Assembly (NCBI GenBank): GCA_000507305.1
Contig: DF239087.1
Span: 152,150 to 216,149 of the forward strand
Direction: 5' to 3'
Source of the DNA: Breviolum minutum Mf 1.05b.01
Taxonomy: Eukaryota > Sar > Dinophyceae > Suessiales > Symbiodiniaceae
Length of the DNA: 64,000 nt
Positions 34,275 through 49,200 of this stretch are shown here, piece after piece. The translations under genes were made by a program, and so were the position numbers. The first letter of the stretch is position 1. Every line of letters begins with the position of its first letter. The notes under the pieces are model-generated. The model saw only the letters and a program-made list of their open reading frames with translations. It was not told where the DNA came from and searched no databases.

Positions 34275-37200
34275 ACGTATTAGAATGAATCTACATATAT
34301 CCATGATTCTCATTCGTTGGATCCGGCCTAAAAAAACTATATCAGAATTCATAAAGGTCAATAAAGGTCCCTTATATTTCAAATGCTGGTGATTTTTCCA
34401 CCCTTACAGGGTGGAAAGGCATCAAACCAACTCTTTGGAAATTGCATCTCATCCAATACCCGACTCAACTTCAGAAAGGGTTTACTTTTGAAAGACGACA
34501 TGACCGAATGTGGCAGGTGTTTTTGTACAAGTCACAAAAATTCTTTTGCCGAAAATCCGAAAAACCAAGCCGGAAACAAACAAACAAAACACGATCCTTT
34601 GTTTGGTCAACATTGGAACAAATTAACCCTTCACCAAATCAGGAACAGCTGGATCCGGGATCCGTTTCCCATGTTTTTTTTCACAGAAAAAAACCTGTCA
34701 CACCTGGACCGGAACGTGTCAAAGCTTTGGAACGGAAGGAATTTGAAAATCTCTTCCATATGGGAGCTTATTTATCGTTACAGCAAGCAGTTGACAGGTG
34801 TCCCCTGTTTGATCAATCTTCATTTTTTGACCCCAACTCTTCAAACAAAATGTCTTTTTGGTATGTTTCACGCCAACCAAATCTTCACCAACAGTTCCCT
34901 CTTTCCTGAAACGTTGTCTAAAATGTGCCAAAAAACAAGACCACGGCGTGATCAATGTCGATGTTCTCATCCTTAGAAGCAGGGTACAACTCCGCAACAT
35001 GAAATCCCCTTGGTTCCACCTTGTTTCGTAGGGAAAATGGTGGTACCCTCCCTTAAAAAAAGGGATATGCCCAATAAATACCCATTATATCAGGTGTATA
35101 TGGGGTTGATTGTCAAGGGTACCACCATTTTCCCTATGACTATTACTAGTTGCTGGTTTTTCTCCACCCATTTGAAAAATATTATCTTGTCAAAAAAGGA
35201 GGTCTTCCCAAGGATCGGGGTGAGAATAACAAATAAGTCTTTGAAACCACCACCTATATTACTTTGTGTGCTGGGGTCTAAACTCCCATTATTTCCATAT
35301 AATAGGGGGTGGTCATCAACCCAATAGTAGGGGTTTACATACCCATTATAAGGATTCCGTATTAAAGGTGGGATGAGTTTATCTCCAATATAAGGAGTTG
35401 ATCAACCCTGGCACATGTGGATCTATGTGGTGTATATTGGAGGGCACAGCTTCGTCCGTTCTTTCGTGGCAGTTCAGGCTGACAAAATGCCTGACTTCCA
35501 AATCTATCGAGTATGAAAAGAGTCGTAAAGAAAAAGGTGTTTCCATTTTACAGTAAATTAGTTGGTGGTTTCAACCCGTTTGAAAAATATTAGTCAAATT
35601 GGAAATCTTGCCCAGGTAGGGGTGAACATAAAAAAATATTTGAAACCACCACCTAGGTTTTAAATGATAAACCCCCGAAAACTAACATGACTGGCTGGAA
35701 AAACAACTTGTTGAAGATGTATCTCCTATTAGAGATAGGGATTTTCTGTTGCCATGCTGGTTTTCGGGGGGCCATAGATCCTTCATTCCGATGCTTCTAG
35801 GAAATCATATCTTACTACAAGGTGACTCCTATCAGTTCTAGATGGAGATAAAAGCCCTATAAATGGCCTTATAAATGGGTAACTGTTATCACCCCTAGAA
35901 ATGGAGTTATAACCCTATCCAAAACTGATGAGGGCCCACTTTGTACCCGCCCTAAAACTAATAGCTCGCCTCTGAAAATCGATGATAAAAAGATGGCCTT
36001 GAAAAAGTGTTGCCATGTTAAGCAAGATTTCCACTGTAGTCTATCCAAAATGAAAGAATAAATGTACAATGCCATAAATGTAAAAAAGAGCCGATCTTTC
36101 TTCCAAGATTATTCGCATGGATTTTCCGCCATGTTTCTAGCAGCTTCCTCATTTATTCCAATTCGCACGGATTTTTTTCGCCATAATGTTCGCGTAACCA
36201 AAAACAAAAAAACACCCCCCCCCGTTTTGCCCCAGCCATTGATTTTGAAAACCAGGAAACGGGGTTACAGAAATCTGCAATACCACTTTCATAAGCACTC
36301 CAATGACTGGCATCCACCGAGATCGCCTGAAGTGCTTCAAACATCGATGGATTCTGCACATGAATTTTTGTTGGTACCCAAAATGAGTTGGATCAATGAT
36401 ATTCGCCCTATTTTTCGGACATATTTTTTGCTGTTGACAAACAAATTTTTTGGATATGTTGGGCCAAGGAATGATATTTGAAACTCGATTGATCTTTGGA
36501 ATATCTCGGAATGAAATTTCACAGGAAGTCGCAAACACGCAAACGAAACCCTTTTTTGGTTCCTGGCCCTTGTAAGGTGCATGCACAAAAGCAATAATTA
36601 TATACCAAACGCAAAAAAACAACCAACGCTGATCCCTTACCTCCGGAAAATATTCCAAGTATTGCGTTTGTGTGGAAAAAGTCATCCGTTTCTGCAGTAT
36701 CATCGTGGAGTGTCCAAATCTTCCATACCTTGGATTTTTTGGACATGTTGACGTCCAAGAAATCATCCCAGTACCAAAGAGTGCTTTTAACAGCAGGAAG
36801 TATTTGAAAGACTGAGGTCTAGTTAGAGAATAGAAATGTTTCCCTCCACGAATTTCATATCTTTCAAATCCCCAATGGTTCTTGAATACGTGGCTAAATT
36901 TGATCTTATTCTACTTCAAGCTCCCAAACGCTAACGCCATTTGAATCTCCTTTTCTTGGGTTTTTTCCCACCTCCGGACAACCGAAAAAGCCATGTCTCC
37001 TTACCAATTTGTTTGGGCACCTGAAAAGGATCAGTAAATTTTACTATAAGTACCAATCCCAACCGGAAGCGACAAGAACTGATGAAGTAAGCAAACGGCA
37101 TAGGGGTACCCCCAAATCATCCATTTTGATAGGGTTTTCCATTATAAACCATCCATTTTGGGGTACCCCTGTTTTTGGAAACACCCATTTAAATTTATGT

Positions 37201-40200
37201 GTAAAGTTGAACCAAGAACTTCGCAGGATCTTTGGTCACTTGCATCTTCCCACCGGCCTGTGGTCCATGGATCACGAGCGCTTTGATCAATGCCTTGTAG
37301 TCATTGGTTGGGTTGGTGACAAAGCCAGTGATGCTGGCCACCGGATATTTTCGATATCTTCCCACCATCCTCGGCAAATCCGCGAAACGGAACCCTGGAA
37401 AACGTCTCAGGTTGACTTGACAAGGATTGAGATCTTGGAAAGATCATCAAATCTTCCAAGTCTTGTAGGTTTAGATGTCTGACTATATAATCTGGATAAT
37501 TATAATGATTATATGTATATGTCATATATACATATACTGTAAATCTGCATTTGGTTGAGTATATACATATAAATCTGCAATATATAGCTGAGATGTAAAA
37601 AAAAAACTGGCAAAGAAATTAGGAAACTTTCTCGAGCCCCGGAATCCAACATGGTTCACCTGAAAATCACCCCATTTTGGGAAAGGAAAAACATCTGAAC
37701 CAAACCTCCATGATTTTGGATTCCAGCCGTTAATTTTCCAGGGTGTACACCCTGGAAAATTAATATGGAACACAACAATGCAGGTTTAGAAGATGATATT
37801 CCTTTTCAAAGGGGTGATTTTTAGGTTCCATGTTAATTTTCTGGGGTGTAATTCAATTTTCCGGGGCACCTTTTAAAAAACAAGCCGTGACTTCAGCTGA
37901 TCGCTTCCGATCATCGAATTGCCGGGATTGGACCCGAAAAAATCCAATCCAAACCCTCCCTGAAACTAACAGCAAAAGCCCCTGAGAATAGGCCTCCCCA
38001 ATAGGAAAGTAATATTCCAAGCATCCATTTTTAAGGCTGACTATGTTAGTTTCAGGGATTGTAACCGGCAGATTTCTGAACCATCACCAGGAAAATCTTC
38101 ACAGGATGTCCCTTACCTGCCCTGATGAAAGTTTGCACTCCCTACTAAAGGGACAAAAAAAAATGGGGAAGATCCATTGGACTGAAGTGTTGGTGTGAAA
38201 ATGAAATCCAAATATGCAAAAACATAAATGTTCTTAATACATACATATGTCATACATATTCAATCATATGTGTATAAGTGTATATATATACATAGTATGT
38301 ATACAGTAAATCAATCAATTATATGACTATATACAAATATGAGTAAATATCACTATACATATCTGCAAATATCAGTCTATTCTCCTTACCGTCTTGTTTC
38401 ATTCCTGCCAGCTCTACCAGAATTTCACCGAATCAACCAATCCCCTGGTGTTCGAGATTGGTTTTCGTTGTCCAAGAAGCGTAGTGGTGTCATGAAGATT
38501 TTTCTCATTGCTGGTGCATTCGCCATTACCACCCCAGAAGGATGAGTAAGCAATCACCTGGTGGTGGACAAAAACTGCTTGGTGCGAACCAACCCAACCT
38601 TATTGCTCAATTGCTCGTCATGTTTCGTACCAAAAAATGGTCATCCAGGCTTTTCATTTGCTTCCATCACGATCAGCACAGCCCCAGAAAATGGAAGATT
38701 CCCTGCCAAAATGTGTTGTTGTGGTCCAAAGATTGCTAGATGCAAAGCAAACAAAACTGATAGTTCTACAGTCTTTTTCTGGGCTTCACGAAAAAATTGG
38801 AGTGCATAACTAATATGTGCTACCCGTTTTTTTTATTCACCAAGGCATTCATTCAGTGAATCAACCACACCCAACCATGGGTTCCCACCACTGTTGAAAA
38901 AATGTTGCCTCTGCGTAGGTCAAGGAATTGTTCTTCACAAAATCGAAGGCGATTTGAGCCGTAGCACCTCGCGGCTTTGAAAAAAACGGTGAGAAAGTGA
39001 ATGTTTCACAGGGAAAAAGGTCGGGAAAAACGCGTAGTGAAACCGTTGTTCAAAATATCTTTTATTGAATATAGTTCCATTCTTGGAAAAAATGCAAACA
39101 AAATTGAACATATATGTATATATATATGAATATATGTATATATAGATATATACGTATATACATATATACATAGGTGTAGTATTGAAATTAGGGATTCATG
39201 TCAAGCAAACTAGAAATGTCACTGCTCCAGGTTTGGTAGCAAACCCCCAGTGGATAGCAGGGACAGCATCTAGCCTCTCAGCGCCAGGGGTAGGTGATGA
39301 TTTACTAGAAATTTGCCGGGGCAAATGGAATTATCAAAGGTTGGGAAATATGCCCAGGATAGGCTTGACTAAATCAGCTGAGTTTTCCAATCTCATTCCC
39401 CAACATCTTCATTGCTACGAGTTTGACAAATGTTGAAGCATATTCAGAATGTAAATATGTTCAGTATCCCAAGTGGTACAGGTCAGTAAAGAGCACCCGA
39501 GAGAAAACCTGTGATGTCTCAGGATCCGTGAACCGCTGGTTGCTTGATTGGATCCAAAGTCTGATCATGCTAAACAACCACCACCACCACCCACCCAAAA
39601 AAAACAGGGTCAACCTGACCCCCCCCCCCCAGCTAGTCGCTCAGTTTGCTCGTCATTCAGTAGGGAAAATGGTCTTCCATTATGCATTTGCTCGTCACGA
39701 TCAGCACAGCTCAGAAAAAAAAAAGCAACACTACACCAGGTGAGCCACGAAAAAAACCCTCTTACTTTCCATGGAAATCCTGGTTGTTGAATGACGGGAT
39801 CCTTGTTTCAATGGCTTCTTAAAATCCCCATATACCAGGTTCTTCCGAGTGACCTTTTGGGGTGTGTTAAGTGACCTTTTCAAGGGTTAAGTGACCTCCA
39901 TTTGGGTGATCAAAGGGTCACTTGGAAGAAGCTGGTACATGGGTAGGAAGCTTTCATCCCCTATATTTTTTGCCTCAACAAACCAAGGCACCATCACAGC
40001 CTCCAGTGCCTCCACATTGTCGTGGATTCTTGGCACAGGATACGATCATCTGTGGCCCCAAGACACTGACGAAGCCAGCACTGGCGGCGCGGAGAGTTTC
40101 AAGCGGGGCAACGGAGGCTGGATCTTGGAAAAAGGTCAACTACCGAGTTCAGACCCAGGAAATAGGACCTTAATAGTGGATTACCCTCCGCAGAGAACTA

Positions 40201-43200
40201 ACATATCCCACCTTGGGAAAAGGAAAATCATCTTCAAAATGCCATTTTTGGGGGATATGTTAGTTCCCTGGAGGGTATTCAGTCTTTGATAATCCCTTAA
40301 TAAGGCCTGTTATTCAGGCCTTATTTCCGAGGGGTGGAAGGGTGGCGGGGTACCCGCAAAGAATCCCATGAAAGATTAAGGTTCTGAAATCCCCAAATAC
40401 TCGAGAAAGGTGGTAACATGTTGCTTGGAAACTGTTGGAAAGTTTCCAACAATTTTGGGGTACCTAATTTGGCTCGACACATTCAATACTCTAATAGCCA
40501 ATTTCATCTAGATGGTGACCCACTTGAATAAAGCTATCAAATTGGAAGTCTTTTCCAAACACATCTGAAACCAAAAAAATGAAAGAATCTTTGGTGCCAA
40601 GAGCGCGCAAACGACATGTCTGCTATGTTTTCAGTAACAGGGGTCCATCACAGTTCAATATTCTGTTATGGCAATGTCTCATGACTCATCCCTTCATTTT
40701 CAATTTCGCGCAGTTTCGTGCATCATGTCTTCGGCTCGCTTCTACCTGTTGAAACGTTTAGATCAATGATATCAATCCATTTATGCCACTGGAAAGAGGG
40801 GAACTTCCCGGATCTCACAATCTCCATTTTTTAAAGGCGTATGTTTGGCGATGTTCTGGATGATTTGCCTAAAAAGTAGATCTACACAGACTTATCTACA
40901 CATGCTTTGTCTATCATGCCAAAAAAAACAGTTCTTTAATCCATACAAACCACCCAAGAATATGCATGTATGCTGTGATCGTGAAAGCCTCTGTTTGCCC
41001 ACCCAACTGAGACATGCACTTAATGGCCACATGACTTTCAATGACAGCAGTGGCAGCAAAGGCCCAGCAAGATCCACAATGGCCCTGCGTTTTGGGGCAA
41101 GTTGCTTTTTTTTGGAAATCGCGGAATTCCATTAAAAACCACTCCCAAATGGTCAAGTCACTGATTATTTGGTGGCAGGCAATTGGATTGTTCAAAATCT
41201 TTGCAACCTATCAGGAACTTTGAGAGAAAAGGAGAAAACAAAACATGTAAAAGAAATCAAGGAACACCATTTATACCTTGACTATCAATAAGCAATTGTT
41301 GGCCATTGTTTGGGTGGTTTTTCTACATATCTTATAACCTAAGCAGAAAAAAAATGAAATCAAAACCCTTGGAGTCCATGGATGGACTTAAACGCTTTGA
41401 AAAAAAAAATGTGACAATGTAGAGGTGCAGACTTTCCCGAACAGGAAAAATAGATTTCAATATTAACATAATTCTTGTTGCATACTCTGCTTTATATAAT
41501 GTATATACGTATAATCTGTATGATATGTTTAAAGTGAAAAAATATGTATAGTGTATACATATATGTTTAATTTATGTTGTATACCCTAGACCCCACCTTT
41601 TGTTTATTGGATGTCTAAGAAATGTCTCTGTTCAGAACCGTTGTGTATCATGTTCTGCCATTAGAACATATATAGCTTATATGGATATATGTTGGGATGC
41701 TCCTCAGATCCGATCAACTAAACCAGATCACTGGCAGTCAGCATCTTGGGAGAGGGGACTCGTATCTCAATGTGTACTTAGTAACAGTATCGAGGCAATC
41801 TATAGCGATTGCCAAACCTCACCTCAAGTGAACCACAGTTCTCAACGCAAAAAAAAACAAAAACGCCCTCAGTGAGGCGTTTTTTGGGACGGTAAAACCT
41901 GTCCCAGCCTGATTCTTCACTGGTGTGGAATAATCTCCTTGATCACCTCAAGACATTTCATCAGGAAATCTCTCTGCGTGAGGGGCCCAGGGTATGTTTC
42001 TTAGAACTTTCGTTTCGAAAAAGATGGGCCAAAGTTGAAGACCCCCCCACCAGAAAGTGTTGAGGTATGTATGTACTGAACTGTATAGATATAAATACGC
42101 AAACAGTTGTTATTGGTCACAGGAACCCACATTTTTTTGTACAAAATGAATCTTCATCTTTTCGCAAAAAACAGGATAAACTTCACCAGAAATCTGACCT
42201 TCAAGTGGGGTCCCCGCGTTGTTTTCTCCAATGAATGACTACTCATTGGTTGTGAGGTCCTTTGCAATCTCAAAAAAAAAATCCTGGACGAATCGTCCCC
42301 ATGACTCATGCGAATCAAAAGGCTCAATTGAATTTGAAATTCATCCACCCAAAAGTTGTGATTCCCTGCAAACTGTGAACAAAAATATGCAAAGGGAGCC
42401 CTGAATCTTTTGTTTCTGAAGTGTACGAAAAAAAACGATGTTCGAGCCGCCTTCCGCAAGCCGATTCTTGGGGGATGCTTTTTGGATACACCCCCGAAAA
42501 TTAACATAGAACCTGAAAATGCTGGTTTGGAAGATGATTTTCCTTTTCCAGGAGGCCCGTATTCTCAGGTTCCATGTTAATCTTCCGGGGTGTCGTACAT
42601 TTTTCTAAGTCCGTGCTACGGCTGAGGTCGGACCTATTTTGCCCATGTCAAGCGCCATCATGACTTTGTTGCGTTTGTATCTCATGACTTGAAGAGCGTT
42701 TTGGCATTAAAAAAAAAAAAACAAATCCCATGTGTTTCATTTTGTCACATTTCTTGCTGCCCAAATCCCAAAACTTGTGCCCGGATGGGAATTTCTGCCA
42801 TCCAAGGATCGCCAATCCCAACTCTCTGGCATCTTATCGTCCTCGTCATCACCCTGCGGTAACGCGCCAAAAGGAAGCCGGATCGTCTTCCAACCATCAA
42901 TGTTCAGGCGCGATTTGTTAGGGAGTGTAAGTGATCATCAGAGTATTGCTTTATTGTACAAAGAGATTCTACTACCTGTACCTCAGCAGAATGATTTTTG
43001 TTAATAGCCAAATCTCACATAGGTATCATATGAACCAACCAGTGTAAAAAGCCACAAGCCTTTTGAACACTGCTCATTTGAAGCATTTGTTTTTCGAATG
43101 CTTTTCCACCACTAACAAGAACCCAGTCAAACTTCAAGAATTTCTGGTGATCCTCTCCAACAAAAATCTGGGTGGTCAAATGGAAATCCTGGGATGCAGG

Positions 43201-46200
43201 AAATTGGTGCAGCTGTGTATCCTTTGCAAATCCATTTTCTTTTCATGGTAAGTTGAAAGTCTTTTCTCCAAGTGATACACAGGCTTTGCAAGCCACACGT
43301 TTCCCGTATTAATTTCTAACACTCAAAAAAGAGGTAAAGTTCCAAAGCATTGTGAGCCCTGAGTGATGTATATGTGTATATCATAATTATATATATATAT
43401 TCACAAATGACCCGGAAAGGTTGCAATGTATGCCTATAACAAACCCTGGTATACCATCACAGGTGCTGGAAAAGAAATAGCTATAAGGTTTTTTCGGGTA
43501 GAGAAACATACCACCCCAACCCGTCTGGGCTGGCAACTACTTCACGAACCTAGAATTTCCGACCAAACTACTTTCGGAGATGTCCCCAACAAAAAGCGAG
43601 TTTAATTTCTCGAAAATATCTCCTGACAAACAACTATGATTCCAACCAAAATGGAAATCCTTTGGCCAAACACAACAAAAAATCGAGAAAGTCATTTACA
43701 CCCCCCGAAATCTAACATGACAATTCAACAAAATCCCCTTTTTCAATAGGAAATACAGTACATCTTCATTCAGTGGTTGATTTTTCCAGGCAATCATGTT
43801 CCTTTTACCCCAAGTCCAAGTCCCACATTTGACACGTTTGACACGTTTGCGCTCCTTATGGAACGCCTTAGACTTTGCACCACTTTTTCTGCGATCTTTC
43901 CTGAAGTTGAGAGGCTTTGGGGGATTTATATGGTGAGTTCCAAGTGTGCAATTTGAAGATGTTTCCTAAAAATAGGGAAGCACCCCAAAATGGATGGTTT
44001 ATAATGGAAAACCTTATTAAAATGGATGATTTGGGAGTATACAGTATACCCCTATTTTTGGAAACACCGATTTTTTTCCGACAAAACCCAACAGTACAGG
44101 TCTATATGCCCATAATAAGGATTTCTTATGATTTTGGTGGGATGAGTTTATCCCCAATATTGGGAATTTACTGTAGACCATTGGATATTTTAGGTGGATA
44201 CTGGATACTGTGGGGTAAAATATCGATTCTTAAAAGGATCTGTCTGAAAATGATATTGAAAAAAAAACATTCTTAAGTACTTCTTTTTTACTTCACCATT
44301 CATCATCCTGAAAATCTTCCTGAAATTTGGCGTGACAAATCTTAAACGACCAACTACCATCGTTGGTGAGATCAGCGGGAAAACAGTTGGTGAAATCGTG
44401 CCCCCAGCTTTTTGAAAAGTAGATTGGAACCCTTTTAGAGGATTACACTCCCTGAAACGAACATAGCCCGTGAAAGGAAGCCATCCCAAAAGGAAACTAG
44501 TCTTCCAACCATCCATTATCAGGTGCTATGTGAGTTTCAGGGAGAGTATACCTTTGTCCAGCGTTGTCAGTGACAAACACCACTTGGGCTAGCGACTAGA
44601 CTACCGTAAGCTTAGCTGGGTTTCGAGAAGGCTCGATGGTGGTATCAGGTCCAACCATGTCTCCGAAAAACACGTGTTGGGCCGGTTAAAATCTCTTCCG
44701 ATGGCTCTGCCCCAAAGTTTCTGAAGAATCCTGACCTGGCCCCTCAAGTCAGGTGACTTGGATTTTGCATCAAACCGTTTGACTCTGGACATGTGTGTAT
44801 ATATATATACATATCTTTAATTGTATGATACGTACAAATATGTGTATATATATATATATATGAGTATAATCATATAATGTATATGTGAATATGATACATA
44901 TATATGTGTATATCTATGTACACATATATATATACACGTGTATATATATATATATATTCATTTATCAGGCACTGCTAANTATATAGTAGTATATACTATA
45001 TACTACTATATATATATATACGTAGTATATATATATATATATTNCATTTATCAGGCACTGCTAAAATATATTACCACTGCTTCTGTCAAAAATTGAAGAT
45101 CTTTTTACAGTGTCTTTGTCCACGCACTCGATTTGTTTCACCTTTTTGGGGTGGCCATATCCTTTTTACAGTGGTTCTTCATCTTGAGTCATTTTCGACC
45201 CCGTTTTACTAAATTTGTCTGAAACGCTTATTTTGACAGTGTCTCATATTAGATATGCGTGTATATATATATGTATAAATCAAATAGTTTGCAGATATAT
45301 CATGATATATCTTATATTATATAGTCCTGATGATATGTATATGTATACACATGATTTATATCTGTTCACCATGATTTCTTAGAGTTTGGGCTTACGACAG
45401 CGAATCCATTTCTACATCCGTAAGTCAGCTATAGTCGAGAAACGCAAGGCCACGAAGGCCTTTCAACTCCTCATCGTACCAATCAGTGAATTCCTCGGTG
45501 TTTTTGGTGGGTTTTCCAGGAATGTCCTCTTTGACCCCAGGGTTGCGATGGTTTAGTAAGGCAATCTTAGATGGAAAAGTCACATTGCAGAATGGGATCT
45601 TTAGAGTAATTCCTAACTAAGGTACTAATTTTATCTAATTTTCACATTGTTTTTTCAAGGCTATGAATCCCATGAACAGGTCGTATCCAATTTTCCAAGC
45701 ACCATTCAATGGCCATCAGCTTTCCCTACTACTCACTGATTTGTTTCCCCAAAATGTCTCCCCAAAAATATATTGTCCGTGTTCCGTGGGAAAAAATGAA
45801 ATCTATCTCTACACAAACCAACCAGCTTCCAAACAAGAATTGCCCTATTTGAGATATTTGAAATATCTCCTGGGATGTCTAGAACCCTGTAAATAATCGG
45901 ATAAACTGCCAACCTCAACTGGTGAACGCCAGATTTCTGAACCATGTAACTGTATCTGTGATACGAGATGCACCCCTTTTTGCAGGAACCATGGCTAATA
46001 GTCTTGAAGAGTCTACGTGGGGCCATTAATTCCAACTCCAATGGAACTCCCCGCGAGCTGACAAGTGAGCACGATCAAAGCCCGGTAGCAACATGGGTTT
46101 CCCTCCTGAAATAAGAGGATTTCCCTTCCTTAGCTACCTTTTGGGGTGAGGTCCTGTGAGGTCGCGATAATTTGACCAGAATCATGGTGTTTGACACTGT

Positions 46201-49200
46201 TTCTTTGGTGGGTCTAAGATCTTGAATTTCATAGAGATGGAAAAAAAATCGGTTGGTCGGTTGGCGGGCAGGAATCTTCGTGTCGCTCAAGGAGGGAACT
46301 TCTACGTTGTAACTCACTCCAAAGGAAGGTTTGTCAGCATGTTGGACACCAGATTTCCACATCTTTGTGGATTCAAAACAAGTGTTTCTTTCCCCCCAAG
46401 GCACTCAACCTGACACCAACAATGAGGTTAACATTTAAGGGCATGCCAGCCATCTTCAGTTTAACGTTTTAAGTCTAGAAGGACTTGGTATCAACCCATT
46501 TCTCCTTAGAAAGTGATTATTTCCCCCAGCTTTCTCAGCCGTCTGGAGCTCTGTTTTTCCAGAGCTTGTTCCACTGGTCATTAAATTTTGTACAAAAAAA
46601 CGGGGGTCGTTTGTAGGGATTTGCCAGGATATGCACGTGTGAAACCACGAAAAAAAGCACATTTTGATTTTCTGGATGATACTCTCGATATGGATTCTTT
46701 TTGTTTGACAAGTTCCCTCTTGAACCTGTTGCTTTCTGGGAGGTGACTGCTAATGATTTCTGGGAGATGTCAATTTAGCAAATCTTCTCCCAACTCTGAA
46801 AAAGGAATATGTTTATTTTGTTTGTTATATGATTATATGTGGGTATTACATATAAATACCGTATATCTATATGTGCTGTATATATGATGTATATACATAT
46901 AAAGATATAACATGAAATATATATATATATATACACAATATGCATCTATACATTGCAGCTCCAAGTGAGACTGCCGCTCGGAAATCAGGACCATCCCCTA
47001 CTTTTTTCATGAGGGTTTATGCGGGGTCCACCTTCGCCCCGCACGATAAAAGACTTTTCAAAGTCATCCCAGATGATTTTCAAAAATAAAACACAAGAAA
47101 TTTCCAAGCACTACCGATTTGAAAGGAACCTGGTGTATTTTGTAGAACTTTCAGACTTTATATAACTCTTAAATCCATCCCGTTTTTTGGAAGAAGAAAT
47201 TGTTGCAACCCAGATGGGCAACGGCCTTATTTTTCAATGAAATACTGGTTGTTCAATAGGGATTCAAAAAATAATCCTCGTCTAACTGGATAGTATAATT
47301 CCCTAGTTACCCTGAACAATCAGTTTTGTTTTTCATTGCTCAGATGAACTAGTTGTACCATCTGAAAAGTACATTACATACGCTTCCTATTGCTTGAATG
47401 TGTTTGTGCTAACCTCCCAATCCAAACTTTAAAAAAATGTCACCATGAATCGGGGTGGACCCAAAACTGCAAACTTCATTCTATGACACCAACCCAATCA
47501 AAATGCACTACTTTTTGGAGATGCAAATCACTCAAACTATCACCACATTTCATTTATTGACACCACATTTGACATGTTTTTGTTGCATCATTCGTTTCAG
47601 AAAAATTCAAGCCCATCGGTGTTCCAACCCATTGGACCCAAGTGACATTGATGCCCAAACGAAAGGTGCTCGCACGAGCATTGTGCGCCTTCACCTTGGG
47701 AGACGGATTCCGGTGACAAGTCCCAGCCACCAAACCCACCACCCCGAAAGGTGGGACTGTCTAATGTTCAGGGTGATCAAAACCCCACAAAACCACAACA
47801 CAAAAAGAAATCTGCCAAAAGTTCAAATGGAAGGAATTGAGCAATATAAAATTCCATTATTCAAAAAAGACTGCTTCAGTCTCTGGTCCCCGAAACCCTG
47901 GAAACTATGATCCACTTTTACGGTCGCATATTCTTAAAATGGGTTGGTTCAACCACCAACTAGCAATGCTTCTTGCAAAATGGATGCATCTTCTTTCACA
48001 GATACTGTTGATGGTTCAGAAATCCGGCCTTCACCAGTTGAGGTTGGCAGTTTATCCCATTTTTTAACAGGGTTTCAGACATCCCAGGTGGTTGTTTGGG
48101 ATTTCTGAACCATCAACAGTAGGTCCAGGGCTTTTTGGGGTGAACTACAACCCTTTCAAATGGGAAATGGATGGATAGCCAGGACTCTCTTCATATCTTC
48201 ACCATTTCAACACCCCCTGAGCTGATGATATGTTTTGTTCCCTTGAAGAAAGTGATGGATGGACGGGAGAAGTTCCCTTTTAATGATGTCCCTGATGTAA
48301 CATGCTCTATGTTTTGATCGATACACATTGTCATCATGAAAAATTTAACCAATAATGTACTATGTAAACAAAAATAAATATACTATTACTATAGCAACAA
48401 TGCAACATGTTATACCCATGAGTACATTTCAGCAACCTTCATATGTTTGACGATATATGAGAATTCCTTAACAGGAATGCTATAAGGCTTCCGTTACTTC
48501 ACTGCCCAGAAGTGGTCATAGCATGTAGGCTGATGGTAACCCAGCATGCTGTTTTGATGATCACCCCACTGATAGCAAGTGCTTAGGACAACTAATTGAA
48601 AGGAAGAATAAATTTCCTTAGGGATACAATTCTGGAGTTCTTCAACGTGTTTACCCTAAGTATCTCATACCTCAAGGTGACCAGGTTTGAAACTTCCCAA
48701 GTTTGCTATACCAGCATAGATCCCAAACAGTTGAAAGTAGAAACCAGCCCAAGTTCAGCCCAAGTCCAACCTAAGGCTTCTTTCACACCGTTTTTTTTCT
48801 TTTAAGAGGAAACCCTACGGGTCAACTGTGTAAGGAAAAAACATGATATCCAAGGCTTTGGTAAAAAAGGTAAAAACGGCTGTGAGTGAAGTCTTTCTTT
48901 CCAGCATCATGAAAGAATTGTTTCTTATTTTCAAATTGGGACCACATTATAACAAACACAAAAAACACAAACAAAAAATCTAACATGAAAAATGGCGATG
49001 TAAAAAATTGGCTCTAGATTTCATCTTCTATATGAAACACTAAGCCCAACTACCAACTACCGGTGACCGCCTTCAAGAAAAAAACTCAAATCACGAAAAT
49101 TGTCGACCAACTATTTTCTGGGTTCCTGGCTGGCCATTGGCAGAGAAGACTTGGGAAGCTACTTGGAGGATCGTAACAGTTGGTAAGTGTTTAGTAACCC

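Larger units (their letters stand above)
41085..44735. other. Large protease intron (7 to 8)
   Basis: About 3.65 kb with family E (42491-42594), D (43959-44070) and B (44444-44549) elements and TA tracts. A short segment near 42270-42330 reads WGRFVQDFFFEIAKDLTTNE on the minus strand, but has no place in the protease and was not annotated. Confidence 0.5.

Noticed and set aside
33975..34382. Poly-Met minus frame and the matching poly-His plus frame
   Set aside because: Both are the CAT triplet array read in different frames.
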